A DNA stretch of 64,000 nucleotides from assembly GCA_963170055.1 (NCBI GenBank), contig CAUJGJ010000040.1, forward strand, positions 1,101,401 through 1,165,400, read 5' to 3'. A program made the translations under genes and the position numbers. Below, one piece after another: positions 9,440 to 19,392 of the stretch. This DNA is from Halisarca cf. caerulea. Taxonomy: Eukaryota > Porifera > Demospongiae > Chondrillida > Halisarcidae. The stretch's first letter is position 1, and every line of letters begins with the position of its first letter. Below the pieces are notes generated by a model. The model was not told where the DNA came from, searched no databases, and saw only the letters and a program-made list of their open reading frames with translations.

Positions 9440-9642
9440 GTGACTCGTACTCGTTTCACTACGACGACTTGTACTTGTTTTCGTGTCGACTCGTACTCGT
9501 TCTTGCAACAACTCGTACCTTTTCTTGCAACAACTCGTACTCGTTCTTGCAACAACTTGTATCTGTTCTTGCAACGACTCGTGTTCGTTCTTGCAACGAC
9601 TCGTACTCGTGTTAGGTACGAAACAACAACTTTTCTATGATT
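9440..9642 (+). repeat. 22-bp minisatellite, second array
   Basis: Five to seven imperfect copies of a 22-bp unit around GCAACAACTCGTACTCGTTC. It shares the core ACTCGTACTCGTT and period with the array at 2256-2445. The right edge CGAAACAACAACTTTTCTAT mirrors the left edge of that array. Confidence 0.6.
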
Positions 9643-10390
9643 TGTACCGTATATTCTTTACAGACTTGTCATCGCAGTTTACGGATAAACGCAAGTAAAT
9701 GTAGGAGCAAAATGGCTACGAGTAGTTGAATGTTTGAGTATGAAGCAGAAATGTACAACACCTTCGTGATTGTAGGCTAGAATAGAGTTCTCTTTCGTTA
9801 GTTAAAGATTTCTTCACGTTGAGTATTCAGCAGTATTGAACGATGTAGAATGCAGAAGAAGCTCATCAGCTAATCGAATGACTTCTCTCATTGACAGAGC
9901 AGTCTGAAGCCATCTAAAGACTTAATCAGAGTTTTTTTCTGAATCAGTAACCTTATTACTATTGATATTGAGTTCAAGAAACCCAAATCCGCACCATGCG
10001 TACGACAACAACAGTGAAATCAATGATAACGTGCAACTATTGTGTAATAGTTACTCCGTAGGATCAATAAAATCTTCGTGCAAGGTTTCTCTAAGAGAAC
10101 TAGGCAAGAGTAGCCTTCTCTAAGCCCTTGATTCATCCGTTCCTGGACAACATCCTGAGCTTACAATGATACATGGTCAGCGAATGTTGTCTGTTAATTG
10201 ATCATAATTTGAACTCTTTTGTGCGTTTATACTTCAAATGCAGGGCACAAGGTGACATCTCCATTCAAATGAAGGCTATTTTAGACTTGTGCGGTGCTCG
10301 TACTTGCAAGAAAGAACAGATTCAACAACAAATACATCAAAGGCCACTATAGTGGCTCATAAAATATACTGGGCATGTGAAAAAAAACAA
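9643..10390. other. non-coding gap with a piggyBac-end-like palindrome
   Basis: No gene. The palindrome GGCCACTATAGTGGCTCA (about 10343-10360) resembles the ends of the piggyBac-type MITEs in this window. Otherwise unremarkable. Confidence 0.3.
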
Positions 10391-10394
10391 ACAA

Positions 10395-10455
10395 GTAATT
10401 CGGGTAAAAAACCCGTGGGGCTGCTGCCCCTCATCCCAAATCACTTGCAAATATA
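10395..10455 (-). repeat. SR-1 repeat remnant (3' terminal hairpin)
   Basis: AAGTAATTCGGGTAAAAAAC followed by GTGGGGCTGCTGCCCC and ATCACTTGCAAA is a diverged copy of the 3' hairpin of the SR-1 family (see 38549-38900), on the minus strand. Confidence 0.6.
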
Positions 10456-10461
10456 ACAGTA

Positions 10462-10648
10462 TATCTCTGTAACAATGGTATCAGGTTTACGAAGAAATTT
10501 TATATTTCAGCTTTGTATTTTAGGGTAAAACCGTGGCTGAAACTTTGCCAAAATGTAGCGAATTTCCTAAAAATTGCAACGAAGGCAAAAAATACAAAGC
10601 TGAAGGATAAAACTTCTTCATAAACCTGACACCATTGTTGTAGAGATA
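10462..10648. repeat. 187-bp foldback element
   Basis: TATCTCTGTAACAATGGT at 10462 pairs with ACCATTGTTGTAGAGATA ending at 10648, and the inner arms (CAGCTTTGTATTTT and AAATACAAAGCTGA) continue the match, giving two arms of about 60 bp. Non-coding MITE-like hairpin. Confidence 0.75.
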
Positions 10649-10734
10649 AACCGTTGCTTGTTAAAGTCTTCTTTTCTATCAGCAGCCATTAACATTCGCC
10701 TACTTCCTGTTGCATATATATATATATATATATT

Positions 10735-12708
10735 GTATGAGTGTTGTCTCTCGAATGGAAGAGTACCTCTCACCACTGCAGCTTGGATATAGAACACGAT
10801 TGGGGGCAGAGGCTGCAATCCATAGTGCCAGAACGTACCTCAGGGAGTTGCAACCTGATTATGTGATGATAAAGCTTGACTTCAAAAACGCTTTCAACAG
10901 TGTTAGGAGAGACAAGGTTTTAGAAGCTACATGGGTTCATGCACCCGAGTTATATCCCTATGTGTTCAGCTGCTACTCCCAATGTTCCCACTTGTTCTAT
11001 GAAAATACCATAATACCATCCCAGGAAGGTGTACAGCAGGGTGACCCCTTTGGGCCCCCTATTGTTCTGCCTAGTTATCCACCCTTTGGTCAAGAATCTG
11101 AAATCGGAGCTGAAGATCTTCTATCTTGATGATGGCCTGTTGGGCAGTACAGGTACAGAGGTCCTGAATGACATCACTCGCGTTCAAGAGGAGGCTGCCC
11201 ACCTTGGTCTCCATCTAAACCTCAATAAGTCCGAGCTGATCTGTGATGAACCACACAAGTCATCCATCCTCCAGTCAGCCCCGGACCTCATCCCCAACTC
11301 CTCCTGAAGACGCCGTTTTCCTGGGGACCCCGATTGGTGATCATAATTCGGTGGATGCATCTATCATCACCAAATGCAATGACCTTAGAGTCATGGGAGA
11401 TAGACTTCCGCATTTCCAGAGGCATGACTCTTTACTACTCCTGCGCCATGCCTTTTCAATCCCTAAGATCCTTTATCTCCTCAGGACTTCACCTTGTTTT
11501 CGTTCCCCTGAATTGCCCAAATTTGATCAATTGCTCCAATCCATCACATGTGCTGTCCTCAATGTCAACTTATCGGATGACAGGGTGTGGACCCAGGCAT
11601 CTCTCCCTGTCTCGCTAGGAGGAATTGGAGTGCGTAGAGCAGTTCAGCTTGCACCTTCCGCTTTTCTAGCCTCGGCTGCTGGCTGCCTTATGCTCTCCAA
11701 GGAGATTTTGCCTCTTCGTATGCACAATTCACCATCTCCGGATACCATGGATGCACTGGCTCTTTGGAAATCCACAACTTCGGAACCTCCTCCGACCAGT
11801 CCATCCGACATTGCTCAGAAGGCATATGATCCAGACATGAGGACCAGAGCAAGGCTGCTGGGTGCATCCTCCAAGGAATCAGGTGCATGGCTCAATGCCC
11901 CCCCTGTGTCTTCCTTGGGCCTCCGTTTGGACAATGACACAATCACCATCGCAGTCAGTCTACGTCTGGGAGTTGCACTCTGCCATCCTCACCCTTGCAA
12001 ACAATGTGGGTCTCCCGTGGATGAGTTTGCTCTACATGGCCTAAGCGGTGTACGTAGCCAAGGTCGTCACTCTTGCCACAATGAGCTTAACGACATCATC
12101 CATCGATCCCTATCCTCTGCTGGGATACCCTCCCAGAAAGAGCCTCGTGGCCTCAGCCGCCTAGATGGGAAACGGCCCGATGGGGTCACCATGCTTCCAT
12201 GGAATAGTGGTTGTCCCTTGGTTTGGGATGCCACTTGTTCTGATACCTTTGCTCCATCGCACCTCTCCCTTGCATCTCGTAAGTGTGGAGCTGTTGCTGA
12301 TCAGGCAGAAGTGATCAAGGCCTCTCAGTACCGCCATCTAGACACCACCCACACCTTTGCACCAGTCTCTGTGGAGGCAATTGGAGCCTTTGGTCAAGAG
12401 ACCCTCTACTTCCTCAAGGAAGTGGATTGCCACCTTCGCACTCTTTCTGGGGAGGCTCAATCCCATCAACACCTAATTCAAAGGCTGTCAATTGCTATTC
12501 AACGGGGAAATGCACTGTCGATCCGCGGATCCCTTTGTTCACTTTCTGACATTGATGACATTGATTAATTAATTTCTTGTGTAATACTTAGGTTTAGGTT
12601 TAGTTTTTTTTGGTTTGTTTGTTTGTTTGTCCTTTTCTTTTTCTTGTGTGTTCATCTGTTTATTTGGTGCCTTTTTTTTCTTTCCTTATGTATGTGTACA
12701 TTAATGTG

Positions 12709-12759
<51 letters not shown>

Positions 12760-12775
12760 TAATAATAATAAAAAA
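10735..12775 (+). mobile_element. 5'-truncated non-LTR retrotransposon with (TAA)n tail
   Basis: The coding part begins abruptly after a (TA)n tract at 10711-10731 and ends at 12568. It is followed by about 140 bp of 3' UTR and a (TAA)n tract (about 12712-12770), the kind of simple-repeat tail left by target-primed reverse transcription. No LTRs are seen. Confidence 0.75.
10741..12568 (+). pseudogene. reverse transcriptase with C-terminal zinc knuckle and nuclease-like domain, two frameshifts
   Basis: Three successive frames are needed. First (to about 11045): LSPLQLGYRTRLGAEAA, motif A DFKNAFNSV and motif B GVQQGDP. Second (about 11045-11260): GPLLFCLVIHPL and catalytic motif C FYLDDG. Third (about 11290-12568): thumb region with FLGTPIGD and LPVSLGGIGVRRA, then a CCHC-like knuckle (CKQCGSP...H...C) and DGKRPDGVTMLPW...LVWDATC. 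The last motif resembles the PD-(x)n-D core of restriction-like endonucleases of early-branching non-LTR elements; that assignment is inference. The first frameshift is near a C/G run at about 11045, the second near 11280. The 5' part, including any DNA-binding domain, is missing, so this copy is dead. Confidence 0.85.
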
Positions 12776-12822
12776 AAATAAAAAAAAAATAAAAAAAAAT
12801 ATATATATATATAATATATTTA

Positions 12823-13650
12823 TGACTTTAGGGCAGCCATTTTGCTAACACCTCACATGTGCACATGTCACACCTGTGTGCTTGGTCTAAAGGCACTGTT
12901 TAACCACTTATCTACTGATCACCACATTTGTGGCGCACACTTTAGACACCCCTGAAATACCGCGAGTGGGCAAAACCAGCCGATTCTCACAAATTTAGTA
13001 CCGATCGATAGCTCTGGTCAATCTGAATGCAACGGTCTATTTTGTATGGCCATACTACGTATAATAACAATACAAAAGAGGCTGTTATACAACAGAAAAC
13101 AACACATGTTGGTGAAAAAACTCAAGATTACGGAGAGTTTACAATAATTATGCAAACATAAAATGACGTTGCCATCTCACAGATGCATAAGTGCAGTTTT
13201 AATCTCTTCTTTTGTTGTTTTCCTTAGCCGTATGTTGAATACGAAAACATAACATGTTGCTGAAAGGTATGAGGTTACTGGAGTACCAATTGCGTTAACA
13301 TTCAAGGACACTTTCATCTTAGCCATCACACGAAGAGGAGGTTGGTTGAACTGGTCAAGTTAGTGCCTTTTATTTAAGTTTACTGCAATAATGAGCAACA
13401 TTTAAGGCTGTAGTTAACATTTGGAATTCATGCGCACGGAATCTGAGCAGGTTACAAAAGAACTTAGCGGTTATGATAGGATTCGTATCGTGCAACGATT
13501 AGGATACAGAGGTATGCCTCTAATAAATGTGAATGATAAAGGGTAGGAAACAATAAAAGGAGGGAACAATTAAATAGTGCCTTTAGACCAAGCACACAGG
13601 TGTGACATGTGCACATGTGAGGTGTTAGCAAAATGGCTGCCCTAAAGTCA
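12823..13650. mobile_element. 828-bp element with about 80-bp near-perfect TIRs
   Basis: TGACTTTAGGGCAGCCATTT from 12823 is repeated in reverse complement ending at 13650; about 72 bp match almost perfectly, extending to about 80 bp with mismatches. The arms enclose about 660 bp of AT-rich non-coding DNA. No clear target duplication is visible. It inserted next to, or was captured beside, the retrotransposon tail. Confidence 0.8.
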
Positions 13651-15028
13651 GCTGAAAATACCCCCTCTTTTCTTGCATTAGGTGTGTTTATGATGTACAA
13701 AAAGTATACAAAACATTGATATGACTATTTAATGCTACCACAGTTCACTTAACTTTATTGTCAATACTTCGAACCTCAAAAATGTTTAGTGCTCAACCCG
13801 GTCATGTAAACCATCGTTTAGAGCAGCCATAATGTGTCAAGAACATTCTAACATCAATATCTGAACTTTCACCGTGGAAGATCTTACCATTCTTCTTTGT
13901 TCCTGAGATGTTCATCGAAATGTTATTTTCGAGACAGAGTAAAACCACAAACTTGTGCACATGTCGGGAATGGGACATGCTATCAAAATCTTCCACGGTG
14001 AAAATTTAGCTTTGCCTATTGTCATCAACTCCCGTAACATGGCTCCTCTACACCACCCTTTAGTTGACCGGGTTTTTGAAAGAATCTCAGTCTTTGAAGA
14101 AGTCTCTCCTTTGCTGTTTGTCACAAGGCTGTCAGGCGATACGATGACGTCACCAATCAAAGGTCGGTGAAATCGATGCTTCTCCCTACACAAACGAATA
14201 ACCTTAAGAATGCCTTGAAAACACTATGCGTAGACTAAAGCGATATTCGATACAATTCTCCTGTTTGAGAGCAAGAAGGCCTATAATTCAAGCGACTGTA
14301 TAAACATTCACATGACTAACGCGTGTAGATCAGTAAAACGTGGAAATTGTGAATCAAATTCCTTTGTAAACCACACAATGCCCCTCTGTTTCCTAAATAT
14401 GCACATGTTATACCTGCAGCATTCTGAACTTTGTTAGAATGCAAACACTACAATCAAATAGACAAAATCCTATATTTTAAATTGTTTCTGAATGAATTAT
14501 GTGTAAAAGACTTTTGATATTGTCATTCTTCCCCTTTCAGTCACTTGTTGATTTTAGACTAATGCACACATATGGGGGCCATTTGTGATATAATATGTTG
14601 TCACTATGGTATCACTATTAACTGACACACATAGTTTATGTGCACAATAATCTAGGGCGTTTCACGGTTTTCAAGGAAGCAATAAAAAGTATCACTTTAG
14701 CGAAACTTCCGTGGTTTAGTTTAGTCATGTGTATCCAATTCGTCGTATTCTCTTTTTAACCTTCTCTAAAACTTCTAAACCTATAATATTGCAGGAATAT
14801 ACAAGAATACAAAGTTGCTCAAGCGACAATATGCTAACTACTGTTTGTAGGAACCCTTCGAGTTAGAATGTAATGCTAAATTGTAAACAAAGTCATCTGA
14901 CAATTGCGTGACAAGGCTCCAAGACGAGATTTCTCGATAGCCAAATATTTTCCGAAAAGGCAGAAATCTAAACACTTAGTGGAGACACTGAAGCTTGGCG
15001 AGATCATTGACAAAGGGAAATCTAAGTT
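13651..15028. other. non-coding; inverted arms at about 13790-14090 and a dispersed repeat at about 14430-14660
   Basis: CTTTCACCGTGGAAGATCTT (13868) pairs with AAAATCTTCCACGGTGAAAA (13984), and CAACCCGGTCATG (13793) pairs with GTTGACCGGGTTT (14064), a foldback of about 280 bp. The stretch 14430-14660 matches 29340-29460 and 43190-43330 (shared TTTTCAGTCACTTGTTG and TGATGCACACACA), an unnamed dispersed repeat. Confidence 0.5.
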
Positions 15029-15324
15029 TAAATAGCCCAAAAGTGTGCAACTACATGTTTGTTTCTACTCTCTTGAAGAATGTTAATCATTTGTCTTCCT
15101 TTGATGCACTGTAAGAAAGGCATCAATAGAAATATGAAGAAATTAAGAAATCCTAGATGACTCACAAATACCATTGATGAATCTTCCTGTGGCATTCTAA
15201 AGTTCAGTCTAACATCATATCGATGTACACCATCACCTGTCAAAAATCCATGTAGATAATTCCAGATGCACTTCTCTCGTCATATTCTCTTTGCAAGTTG
15301 CATGATATGACTGAAAGTGTCTGC
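15029..15324 (-). pseudogene. truncated third copy of the seven-segment membrane-protein gene
   Basis: On the minus strand, acceptor ATGCAG precedes LSVISCNLQREYDERSASGI, a one-base deletion puts TGA after YMDF, and the next frame continues TGDGVHRYDVRLNFRMPQED and KGRQMINILQESRNKHVVAH, stopping at HFWAI-TAA. This is exon 2 of the genes at 33980-36766 and 44170-47841, cut off at the second membrane segment. The flanking 15330-17920 matches the intron of the 44170-47841 gene, so this is a decayed segmental duplicate. Confidence 0.9.
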
Positions 15325-15401
15325 ATTTTGTGGAGAAATGCATAAGAAATCTGTTTAAAAATATTACTTTACAATGGAAAATTGATTTTATCACAGTGTA
15401 G

Positions 15402-15986
15402 TAGGGGTCACAATGAAAAATTCATTGCCGTCGGAATCATCCGAAAATACTGTTTTAGATGAAATTCAGTACGGCGAATCTAATGGTGGTAACCGTTTTT
15501 CGATTGGTCGAAGTATGACCAAGTTATGCATAAAAATTAATCAAAATTGTGGTGCAACGCGTGCTAGAAAACTACTTCCCACCAATGCGGAGTTAAATGA
15601 AATGGATCCAAAATTGTAGCAGATACTCACTACTGTCATGATCAACTAGGAAAGGCGTATTTCGGACAGTTATCCTTGCATTTGTCGGAGGGGGGTCTCC
15701 GAAATTTCCACACTAAACGTCCTTACAAGCTCGAAACATACGCGAAACAAACCCTCACGTTGTGCAAGGATGATCCATCCCTCGGCTATCCATAGCAGAA
15801 AATTGGGGGAGATTGCTCTACTTAAACCACCTGCGTTGCAGCAAAATATGATTTTACGCATAACTTGGTCATACTTCAACCAATCGAAAAACGGTCACCA
15901 CCATTAGATTCGCCATACTGACTTTCATCTAAAACATTATTTTCGGATGTTTCCGACAGCAATGATATTTTTCATTGTGACCCCTA
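15402..15986. mobile_element. 585-bp foldback MITE with GGGGTCAC ends and 7-bp TSD
   Basis: The element begins TAGGGGTCACAATGAAAAAT and ends with its reverse complement; the arms match for about 150 bp. It is flanked by AGTGTAG at 15395-15401 and 15987-15993. The homologous site in the paralogous intron near 45225-45245 is empty, so the insertion postdates the duplication. The GGGGTC start recalls Merlin-type ends, but the TIR is unlike that of the Merlin element at 24121. Confidence 0.88.
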
Positions 15987-16204
15987 AGTGTAGGGAAAAA
16001 GTAAGTCATGGATGTAAAGCTCTAAACTGTGTACATTGTAATGCTAATAACAGTAGTACTAATCTCTATATATGCAGATTTGCAATAAGTTGTTTGTGTA
16101 GAGTCAGTGGGGTGCAACCATACACTGTACTCCACACCTGGATTGAAACACCTACCACATGTATAGATACAGTATATCATTATGCGTTCATTGTATGTCA
16201 TAAT

Positions 16205-17230
16205 AAGAAGTAATTTGAGTTAAAAACTCTTGGCGTCTGATGCCTCACACACTCGAATCACTTGCAAAGCTGCTGCAGCTGAATTAATCATTGAACACAA
16301 TGTTTTAACCTTTTAACGTCCGTTAGCCACTTTAGTGGCTTATAACAACAAGTATACTTAAAGACCGCGGGGTGTGAAAGTTGCGCAATTGCCACAAAAG
16401 TTAGTGTGGCAGAAAGGGTATTGTCTATGTAGTGGCCAGGCCAAATTTTATAGTCATACATAGCTGTACGAGTGTATATAAAGGCAAAGAAATTCTACAA
16501 GAAACGCAATTGTACACACTAACACACAGTTATACAAACGTTTTACTAAGTTATACAAACAAAAATGGCTTCCGCCGAAAGTTGCTCGAAGAAACAATGC
16601 ATTATTTCTTGGGTATAGTATCATATTTTGCCTTTGTTTGATCGATATCGAAGCAGAGCGCAGCAAAAAGTGGAACAAAACTCTCCTCGTAACTTTTTCG
16701 TGCACGAATATGTTGTTTTTTTCCATTTCCGTCACATGTAGAACTAAAAATTCGTCTCGATCATTTGACAGAAGTGTCTCCCTCGAAGATGGGTGTGTAC
16801 TTTAAGCCTTAAAAGTCAACCTAAGCTTCGTATAGCATAATCACCGCTCGAAATGTTTCAAGCGATCAACATGTAGAAAACTCGAAATAACGCACCTACA
16901 TACTCTTACAAAAGAACCTTAAAATCACAAACTGTAGTAGCATCCATTCTCGAATAGACAAAAGAGAGTATCTTGAGGACAGCAGTGAGTGATACGGCGG
17001 AATAAAAACATTTTCAGCGATTTTCCAGACCAAACGAATCTTCTAAATATCTGAGCCACTTTAGTGGCTAACGGTCGTTAACGGTCTAGTGATGACAGAA
17101 ACACGCGGTCGTTAAAAGGTTAAAAACAAATTGGCAATGATATTTTGAAAACGTCTTAATTTATTCCTGTATAACTTCATACAGGTCTGTAACTATTATA
17201 TTTTTTTCCCTGTTATAAAACTTCTCTTTA
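16205..17230 (-). repeat. SR-1 repeat remnant interrupted by a piggyBac MITE
   Basis: AAGTAATTTGAGTTAAAAAC...CTCGAATCACTTGCAAAGC (16209-16270) and, after the MITE, TTGGCAATGATATTTTGAAA to TCCTGTATAACTTCATAC together match one SR-1 copy in reverse orientation. Confidence 0.65.
16309..17119. mobile_element. 811-bp piggyBac-type MITE with TTAA duplication
   Basis: Starts CCTTTTAACGTCCG and ends CGGTCGTTAAAAGG, flanked by TTAA at 16305-16308 and 17120-17123, the diagnostic piggyBac target. Just inside both ends lies AGCCACTTTAGTGGCTAACG or its complement. No transposase is encoded. It is nested in an SR-1 remnant whose two halves flank it exactly. Confidence 0.92.
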
Positions 17231-17920
17231 AAAGCACATCATATGGCAGGAAAGTTTCACGGGACAAAACATTCGTGAATTGTGTTATTTTGTGAATTTG
17301 TTGACTAAAATTTTAATGAATATGCAACTGCTTCATGAATATTCTAGGCATGGGATTATTTCTGTAGTAGACGTTTGAGCTGAAGTTGTCCATACTATGA
17401 CGTTGGCAAAAATGACTACTGAGGAAGTTACATTGCATGGTTTTCAGTCTAAGAACATAGGCTATCATGTTTATAAGGAAATTTGGCAATATTTTATTGT
17501 CTGCAAACTAATCCAGAGATTCTTTGCAAAACCAAAGTTGTATGAATGCAAAAACATTTGTAATTTACAAAAGTTTAGCTCCACAAAACCTACCCACAAT
17601 GTATGATATATATACATGGCTGTACTTAGGAAAGGAGATATTTTGATGGTTTTCATCAGAAATGTACTCGTACAAGTTCCAGTCAGAAGTTATATGCAAA
17701 ATATCTGATTTTTACGTAAACTTGAAGATATGCATGGCAGCATGTTTTAAGCTTTACTTGTGCTCTTTGGCATAGGTCATGTACGGGAAATCAATCTTAA
17801 TGCAAAGGGAATGTATATGGCTAAGATGGCGTAACATAAGTATAGCTACACAAAAATAATGGTTGTTACAACTCCGCGCATGATAGAAAATGGTATTTTA
17901 AGGTGTATTAACCCCTTCTC
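17124..17920. repeat. segmental duplication of the intron of the second receptor-like gene
   Basis: Blocks such as GACAAAACATTC...CTGCTTCATGAAT and ACATAAGTA...TGATAGAAAATGGTATTTT align in order with 45735-46830. Non-coding here. Confidence 0.65.
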
Positions 17921-19392
17921 TTGCACAGGCCTATATTTATATAGGCTCTTCCTGCAGTCTTGCACTATTGTGTAACCTTGGCCGATTCATAAACATAAAC
18001 ATTATTTGATAGAGCATCTTGTACTGCATCAATTTGTATAGCTTCATTCATAGTCATAGCATATGTACTGTGGGAGATATATGCGATAATAGTGTCAGCT
18101 TATACAAAGTATTCGTGAATATATATGCTGAAAATTTGCATCATGAATATTATCATGGAGCAAAAACGCAGAAATGTCTTCCTGGATTGCACAGTTTATA
18201 TTGGAAGAAAAGTGGTTTTGCATTAGTTTTTCAAGCAAGATAATGCATGATAACTGTGATACATTCAGTTATGTGGAAGAAGAGTATCCTTTTGTGACTG
18301 GTTTGGAGTGTTTGAATTGAAGTAATTTTGCGTGTAATTGTTGAATGCGAAGCAGAAGTTAGTAACACTTGGAGAATGTCTTTGTCAACGTAAGAACAGG
18401 TTGCAAAGAGATAGTTTAGTTGATAAACAAAGAAGAACAAGAAGTAAGTGCTACAGCAAAGATTATATACAAATTCACTCACATAATCTTTGTTGCTGTC
18501 TTTGTTCTTTGTTAACAGGCAAAAGGAACAAAATATCATCATATTTTCAAATTATCAAACTTTTATAGTACAGGAGGGTGAAAGTCTTACACCAATATTC
18601 AGTTTCACATCAGTATTCAGTTTCGCAAACAAATAATATGAAATAAACAAACGTTACTAATTCTTGGTACTTTGCAACTATTTTATGAAAATATAATACT
18701 GAAATAATCCAAACATATGGCATAATCATTGTTCTACTCCACACACAGTGCCTTCAGAGGCCATTTTTCTTACATAATTAATATTCATACTACTGTCCAA
18801 GAAGGTTGCGTATCTACCCAGAGTCATTCTAAAAGCTGTAGTGAATGGACGTTTCCCTTCAAAACTTTGTACAAACCTAAATGAAAGCCTGTTTAATCAT
18901 AAAATGTGAAAAAAGAATTTCATTAAACCCACCTAAAATGCGATTTCAATCCTCGACTGCCACATGTTGTAGTATGAGGCTTCTGGTAAAGTGAATGAAA
19001 ATCAGTCCCTTTCCGAACATTTGAGTTTTGCGTGTGATCACACTGTTCGCTCACTTTCAGCAATCCGTACTTTACAACAAGTGATTTCAAGAGCATTATT
19101 GAGTACTAGCTGTCAAAACATGGGATACAACCCAACTATTCTTAATGATAATCACAAGACCAAACATACACTTCCCAATCCATTTCTGACAATCATCCAC
19201 CATTTCCCTTATGCGGACAATATGTACATCACATTGGATCATTCTTTGGTCATGCAGGTCACACAGGACACACATGATCAACTCAACACATGGAATGCAT
19301 GGCTAAGGTGTTGCGATATAGCTGGTTTCATTGTAAATCACAGTGGAAACATGATGTGCCCACAACCCAACTGCATACACATAAATTGTGAC
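17921..19392. other. non-coding gap
   Basis: AT-rich; short frames occur but none looks like a protein. No gene or named repeat was recognised. Confidence 0.3.

Noticed and set aside
15413..15619. 68-aa frame MKNSLPSESSENTV
   Set aside because: It lies within the arm of the 585-bp foldback element and its mirror image exists in the other arm.
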